Part shown: in pieces, positions 33,816 to 38,090 of the stretch
How positions within the stretch are numbered: the stretch's first letter is position 1
Layout: each line of letters opens with the position of its first letter
Source of the DNA: an uncultured Bacilli bacterium
GTDB taxonomy: Bacteria; Bacillota_I; Bacilli_A; RF39; UBA660
NCBI GenBank assembly: GCA_934085875.1
Contig: CAKOHQ010000007.1
Coordinates: forward strand, 1-38,090
Direction of reading: 5' to 3'
DNA length: 38,090 bases
Translations under genes and position numbers: made by a program
Notes under the pieces: generated by a model
Databases searched by the model: none
What the model was told of the DNA's origin: nothing
The model's input: the letters and a program-made list of their open reading frames with translations, nothing else

Positions 33816-35579
33816 TTAGCCTTTATAATTTTCTAAATATTTATGTAAATTTATAGCAACATTTTCTGGAACAAACTCTTTTAATTCATCAATACTTGCA
33901 TTAGTAATCTTTTTAACACTACCAAAATGTTTTATTAATTCTTTTTTACGTTTTACTCCTATACCCTCTACATTATCTAAAACACTTGATATACTTCCTT
34001 TACTTCTTATAGTTCTATGATAATTTATTGTATATCTATGTACTTCATCTTGTATTCTAGTTAAATAATGAAATAAATTACTACTCTTATCAATATTATA
34101 TATATTTAAAGTATCACCATCCATTAAATCACTTGTTCTATGTTTATCATTTTTTACCAAACCACATACTTTTATATTTAAATTTAATTCTTTCAATGTA
34201 TCCAAACAAGCATGTACCTGACTTTTACCACCATCTACAAGTATCAAATCAGGTAATTCTAATCTTTCTACTAAACATCTATAATATCTTCTATATATAA
34301 CTTCTTTCATAGTATTGTAATCATCATTTTTATCAACAGTAATTTTATATTTTCTATAATCATTCTTACTAGGTAAACCATTTTTAAATACAACCATACC
34401 AGATACATTAAATGTACCAAATATATTAGAATTATCAAATACATCTATTCTATAAATATTTATTCCTAACAATTTACTCAATTCATTATTAGCACCATCA
34501 GTCCTAATACTTTCTTTCTCTAATAAATTTAATTTATTCTCCAAATTCATTTTAGCATTCTTATAAGACATATCCAACAACTTCTTTTTATTACCTCTAA
34601 TACTAGTAATAAATTTAGTATTAATCATATTATTTAACAAATCAATATTTATATCATTTGAAACTAATACTTCTTTTGGTATTTCATGTTTATTATAGTA
34701 TAATGCTATATAGTATTCTAATTCACTTATATAATCTTCCATAACAGGTATTATCTTATTATTATGACCTATTAACTTACCATTTCTTAAGAAAAATATT
34801 TCAATACTTAAATATCCTTTATCAAAATAATAATTAATTATATCTCTATCAACATTATCATGTAACTCCACTCTTTGTTTCTCCATAACAACTTTTATAT
34901 AATCTAACTCATTCTTTAAATCTTTTGCTTTTTCATAATTTAATTGTTCTGAATAAATATTTATCTTTTCTAATAGTTTATTAGTGATAATCTTTTCATC
35001 ACCTTTTAGAAACTTAATTATATCTTCTTCCATATTTTTTATTTTATCTTGGTCTACATTCTTTGTACAATATCCTAAGCATTCATTTATATGATAATAT
35101 AAACATAAATCTTTACCTAATGTATCACATTTTTTCAAAGGATATAATCTATTTATTAAGTTAACTATTCTTCTTGCAGCATAAACATTAACAAATGGTC
35201 CAAATAATAATTTATCTTTATGTTTTTTTATATTTAAATATCTTACTACTTTTAAAGATGGATAAGGTTTTCGTGTATATTCTATATATGGATAACTCTT
35301 ATCATCTTTTAATAATATATTATATCTAGGATTATATTGTTTTATTAGATTTAATTCTAATATAAATGCTTCAAGTTCACTGTTAGTTACTATATATTCA
35401 AAATGATCTATCTCACTAACCATTATTTCAGTTTTACCAGTATTTTTACCTATAAAATAATTACTAAGTCTATTACGAAGATCTTTTGCTTTACCAACAT
35501 AAATTATAACATTATCTTTATTATACATTTGATAAGAACCAGGTAAATGTGGTACTAAATTTAATTCATCTTTAAACAT
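33816..35579 (-). CDS. uvrC: Excinuclease ABC subunit C
   Basis: 587 residues; makes both incisions in nucleotide excision repair with UvrA and UvrB. The GIY-YIG nuclease domain is at the N-terminus (GSYQMYNKDNVIIYVGKAKD), the UVR motif that binds UvrB is near residues 200-230 (LEKINIYSEQLNYEKAKDL), and the RNase H-like domain follows (DVFDNSNIFG, LILVDGGKSQ). The end is a helix-hairpin-helix pair (VEGIGVKRKKELIKHFGSVKKI). The four cysteines are CDTLGKDLC....C...C. Separated from topA by a terminator. Confidence 0.97.
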   Translation of the reverse strand: MFKDELNLVPHLPGSYQMYNKDNVIIYVGKAKDLRNRLSNYFIGKNTGKTEIMVSEIDHFEYIVTNSELEAFILELNLIKQYNPRYNILLKDDKSYPYIEYTRKPYPSLKVVRYLNIKKHKDKLLFGPFVNVYAARRIVNLINRLYPLKKCDTLGKDLCLYYHINECLGYCTKNVDQDKIKNMEEDIIKFLKGDEKIITNKLLEKINIYSEQLNYEKAKDLKNELDYIKVVMEKQRVELHDNVDRDIINYYFDKGYLSIEIFFLRNGKLIGHNNKIIPVMEDYISELEYYIALYYNKHEIPKEVLVSNDINIDLLNNMINTKFITSIRGNKKKLLDMSYKNAKMNLENKLNLLEKESIRTDGANNELSKLLGINIYRIDVFDNSNIFGTFNVSGMVVFKNGLPSKNDYRKYKITVDKNDDYNTMKEVIYRRYYRCLVERLELPDLILVDGGKSQVHACLDTLKELNLNIKVCGLVKNDKHRTSDLMDGDTLNIYNIDKSSNLFHYLTRIQDEVHRYTINYHRTIRSKGSISSVLDNVEGIGVKRKKELIKHFGSVKKITNASIDELKEFVPENVAINLHKYLENYKG

Positions 35580-35624
35580 TTTTCATCACATTATTATTTT
35601 ATCATAAATTTATTTTATTAAAAG

Positions 35625-35646
35625 AAAAAAGTACGCTTATGTACTT
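35625..35646 (-). terminator. Terminator of topA
   Basis: Minus strand AAGTAC-6-GTACTT followed by TTTTC, about 55 bases after the topA stop. Confidence 0.75.
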
Positions 35647-35701
35647 AATTTATAATTATTATATATAGTAATATAACTATTGTTTAATTTGTAAATACTA
35701 A

Positions 35702-37726
35702 CTATTTATTTTTTTCATAATCACAATTAGAACATTTTATAATACCTTTTTTTTCAACCAATAAATTTTTACATTCTGGACATAGTTCACCAGTAGGAAT
35801 ATCCCAAGTAGCAGTTTTACATTTAGGATAATTATTACATCCATAAAATATTTTATTTCGTCTTGTAGTTTTTTCTACTATTTTGCCTTTTTTACATATA
35901 GGACAATCACATATTTCTTTTACCATTTTTTCTTCTTTTTTTATATATTTACATTCAGGATAGTTACTACAAGCGGTAAAATTACCATACTTTCCTTTTC
36001 TAATAACTAATTCATTTCCACATTCTGGACATTTTTCACCAGTAGGAGTTGGAGCTTTCTTCTCCATATCAGTAAAAGCTTTTTCAACTAAAGGTTCAAA
36101 ATCATTATAAAATTCTCTTAATACTTTTACATTATCTATCTTATCATCTGCTATTAAATCCAATTCATTTTCCATATTAGCAGTATACTCAACATTTATT
36201 ATATTAGAGAAAAATTCCTGTAATTTATCAGTAGTCTCTATACCAATTTCAGTAGGATAAAATTTCTTATCTTGTACTGTAACATAAGCACGTTGTTTTA
36301 ATGTTTCCATTGTCTTAGCATAAGTTGAAGGTCTTCCTATACCTAAACTTTCCATTTCTTTAATCAAAGATGCTTCAGTATAACGAGCAACTGGTTTAGT
36401 AAAATGTTGTTCTTTCTTTATTTCATTAGAAATTAACTCTTCACCAACTTTTAAACTTGGTAATTCTACATCTTCACTATTCATAAAATCTTTATACACT
36501 TTCATAAAACCTTCAAAAGTTGTAATTTGTCCAGTTGATTTAAATTCATAATCATTGTTATTAAGTATTACACTTGTTTGTTTAACTTTTGCATCACTCA
36601 TCAAACTAGCCAAAGCACGATAATAAATTATACTATAAACTTTATATTCATCAGGAGTCAAATATTTTTTTATACTAATTGGAACTCTTTTTATACTTGT
36701 AGGTCTTATAGCTTCATGAGCATCTTGAACATTTTCTTTTTTCTTTGAAACTTTTACATTACCAACGTATCTTTCTCCAAATTCATTTTTTATATATTCC
36801 ATTGTATCTTTAACAAATATATCTGAAAGTCTAGTAGAATCTGTTCTCATATAACTGATTAAACCAACAGTTTCGTCTCCAACATCTTTTCCTTCATATA
36901 ATTTTTGTGCAATACTCATAGTTTTTGATGATCCAAAATTATATTTAGTAGAACAAGCTTGTTGCAAAGTAGATGTTGTAAACGGCATAACACCTTTTTT
37001 ATTTTTTTCTTTTGATAAAACATCAGTTACTATAAATTTATCTGTTAAATTATTTAATACTTCTAAAGCATCATTTTCATTTTTTAATTCTATTTTTTTA
37101 CCTTTATATTTTTCTAGATTACTTTCTAAATTATCAAATAAAGCTTTAATTGTCCAATATTCTTCGGGAATAAAAGCTTCAATCTCTCTTTCTCTATCTA
37201 CAATTAACTTAAGTGCAACACTTTGAACACGACCAGCAGATTTTCCACCTGTCTTAGATTGCATAAGTTTTGATAATCTAAAACCGATTATTCTATCTAA
37301 TATTCTTCTAGTTTCTTGACTTTTAACTAAATTATCATCTATTTTTCTTGGATGTTTCATTGCTTCTTTTACAGCTGGCTCTGTTATTTCATTAAATAAA
37401 ACTCTCTCGTAATCATCATTCTTAAGCCCAATAGAATCATATAAATGCCAACTGATCGCTTCACCTTCACGGTCAGGGTCTGTTGCCAAATAAACTATAT
37501 CAGATTCTTTTGCATCTTTTTTTAAATCATTAATTACTTTTTTCTTTCCGGTTATAGCGACATAATTTGGCTTGAAATCATTATCTACATCAACGCCTAA
37601 TCCAAATTTACCGCTAGTAGATAAATCTCTAACATGACCTTTACTTGATACTACTTTATATTCATTTCCTAAATATTTCCCAATAGTTTTTGTTTTACTA
37701 GGGGACTCAACTATTACTAATTTCAT
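35702..37726 (-). CDS. topA: DNA topoisomerase I
   Basis: 674 residues; relaxes negative supercoils. The Toprim domain (MKLVIVESPSKTKTIGKYL, then DPDREGEAISWH) carries the metal-binding acidic residues. The catalytic tyrosine is Tyr292 in SYMRTDSTRLS. Three C-terminal zinc-finger units of the topoisomerase I type follow: CPECGNEL...CSNYPEC, CPICKKG...CNNYPKC and CPEC...CSNC. GAGAGG precedes the ATG, with a promoter upstream. A single-gene unit. Confidence 0.97.
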   Translation of the reverse strand: MKLVIVESPSKTKTIGKYLGNEYKVVSSKGHVRDLSTSGKFGLGVDVDNDFKPNYVAITGKKKVINDLKKDAKESDIVYLATDPDREGEAISWHLYDSIGLKNDDYERVLFNEITEPAVKEAMKHPRKIDDNLVKSQETRRILDRIIGFRLSKLMQSKTGGKSAGRVQSVALKLIVDREREIEAFIPEEYWTIKALFDNLESNLEKYKGKKIELKNENDALEVLNNLTDKFIVTDVLSKEKNKKGVMPFTTSTLQQACSTKYNFGSSKTMSIAQKLYEGKDVGDETVGLISYMRTDSTRLSDIFVKDTMEYIKNEFGERYVGNVKVSKKKENVQDAHEAIRPTSIKRVPISIKKYLTPDEYKVYSIIYYRALASLMSDAKVKQTSVILNNNDYEFKSTGQITTFEGFMKVYKDFMNSEDVELPSLKVGEELISNEIKKEQHFTKPVARYTEASLIKEMESLGIGRPSTYAKTMETLKQRAYVTVQDKKFYPTEIGIETTDKLQEFFSNIINVEYTANMENELDLIADDKIDNVKVLREFYNDFEPLVEKAFTDMEKKAPTPTGEKCPECGNELVIRKGKYGNFTACSNYPECKYIKKEEKMVKEICDCPICKKGKIVEKTTRRNKIFYGCNNYPKCKTATWDIPTGELCPECKNLLVEKKGIIKCSNCDYEKNK

Positions 37727-37750
37727 AACATTTTCCTCTCAACTTATATA

Positions 37751-37779
37751 ATAATATAATTAAATGAAAAAAAAATCAA
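37751..37779 (-). promoter_or_regulatory. Promoter of topA
   Basis: Minus strand TTGATT, 17 bases, TATTAT, about 25 bases before the ATG. Confidence 0.6.
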
Positions 37780-37883
37780 CATTATTATAGTAAAGATATA
37801 TTTTTTTCATTTATGATACATATTTAATTCATACGCTGAATAGTAATTAAAAACACGAGTCTATATTTATAATCATTATGTAA

Positions 37884-37908
37884 GAAAAAAATCACTTAAC
37901 GTGATTTT
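37884..37908 (-). terminator. Terminator of the gene at the right edge
   Basis: Minus strand AAAATCAC-5-GTGATTTT followed by TTTC: an 8-bp stem that starts in the stop codon. The 37780-37883 stretch beyond it holds nothing I can identify. Confidence 0.8.
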
Positions 37909-38090
37909 TAAAGCATTGTAATTATCTTTTCAGATAATTTTGTTATTTTTAGTATTCTTTGAATTGGAAATCCTTCTTTTTTTAATTCTTTTGCTAAAGA
38001 TAACTTTTCTTCTTGTAAGGCTTGTTTATTTTGTTCTAATTTTTGTTCGAATTCCTGTTTTTTCATTTCAAGTTCTTGTTTATCTTGCTC
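37908..38090 (-). CDS. Rpn-family (PD-(D/E)XK nuclease/transposase) protein, C-terminal end, partial
   Basis: The last 60 codons of a minus-strand gene that continues past the right edge, ending in TAA at 37908-37910. The first part is a Lys/Glu/Gln-rich coiled coil (EMKKQEFEQKLEQNKQAL). It is followed by LAKELKKEGFPIQRILKIT and KLSEKI, the small helix-turn-helix-like ending typical of Rpn recombination-promoting nuclease/putative transposase proteins in gut Bacillota. The nuclease core would lie outside the window, so the family call rests on this tail only. A terminator follows directly. Confidence 0.6.
   Translation of the reverse strand, partial: EQDKQELEMKKQEFEQKLEQNKQALQEEKLSLAKELKKEGFPIQRILKITKLSEKIITML

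Overview
The window is very AT-rich DNA from a low-GC Gram-positive bacterium of the Bacillota. The gut Bacilli lineages close to the Mollicutes (RF39-like) are my best guess, made from protein style and not from any search. Tryptophan is TGG throughout and no gene needs TGA read as tryptophan, so the code is the standard bacterial one. A LytR-CpsA-Psr protein, a sortase-like surface protein, RseP and CdsA point to an organism with a cell envelope. Almost all genes lie on the minus strand.

Left (about 250-7250): an arginine block. A polar amino-acid ABC importer (binding lipoprotein, permease, ATPase) with its own promoter and terminator is followed by an arginine deiminase operon, arcA-arcB-arcC-yfcC-like antiporter. 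Together they would import arginine, break it down to ornithine, ammonia, CO2 and ATP, and exchange the product.

7280-8375: the accessory spot. A start-less fragment of a surface protein lies next to about 430 bp that look like an undescribed type I toxin-antitoxin locus on the plus strand. It has a roughly 75-nt terminator-ended small RNA behind a near-consensus promoter. A second near-consensus promoter then drives an mRNA with a perfect AGGAGG and a 27-codon hydrophobic peptide. The small RNA carries 22 nt complementary to the mRNA leader, with one bulge and complementary hairpin loops. The mRNA ends can also pair with each other, and its ribosome binding site with its own coding region.

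8375-20125: housekeeping operons. These are argS-der-YgjP-like peptidase-small protein-TrmH/SpoU methyltransferase; a three-gene envelope operon ending in an LCP protein; a single InlB-repeat surface protein; and a membrane operon ending in cdsA-rseP.

20200-25640: an unknown plus-strand gene, a short tail-less SSB, parE with Asn in the EGDSAGG motif (EGNSAGG, the position of known quinolone-resistance changes), two small unknown genes, and a membrane protein with a 90-bp tandem repeat and a zinc ribbon.

25690-38090: valS behind a T-box leader, an orphan PilB/GspE ATPase on the plus strand, mutS with a small HD protein, a zinc-finger-like unknown, uvrC, topA, and at the right edge the C-terminal end of an Rpn-type nuclease gene. 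Most transcription units end in clear intrinsic terminators, and many have recognisable sigma-A-type promoters.
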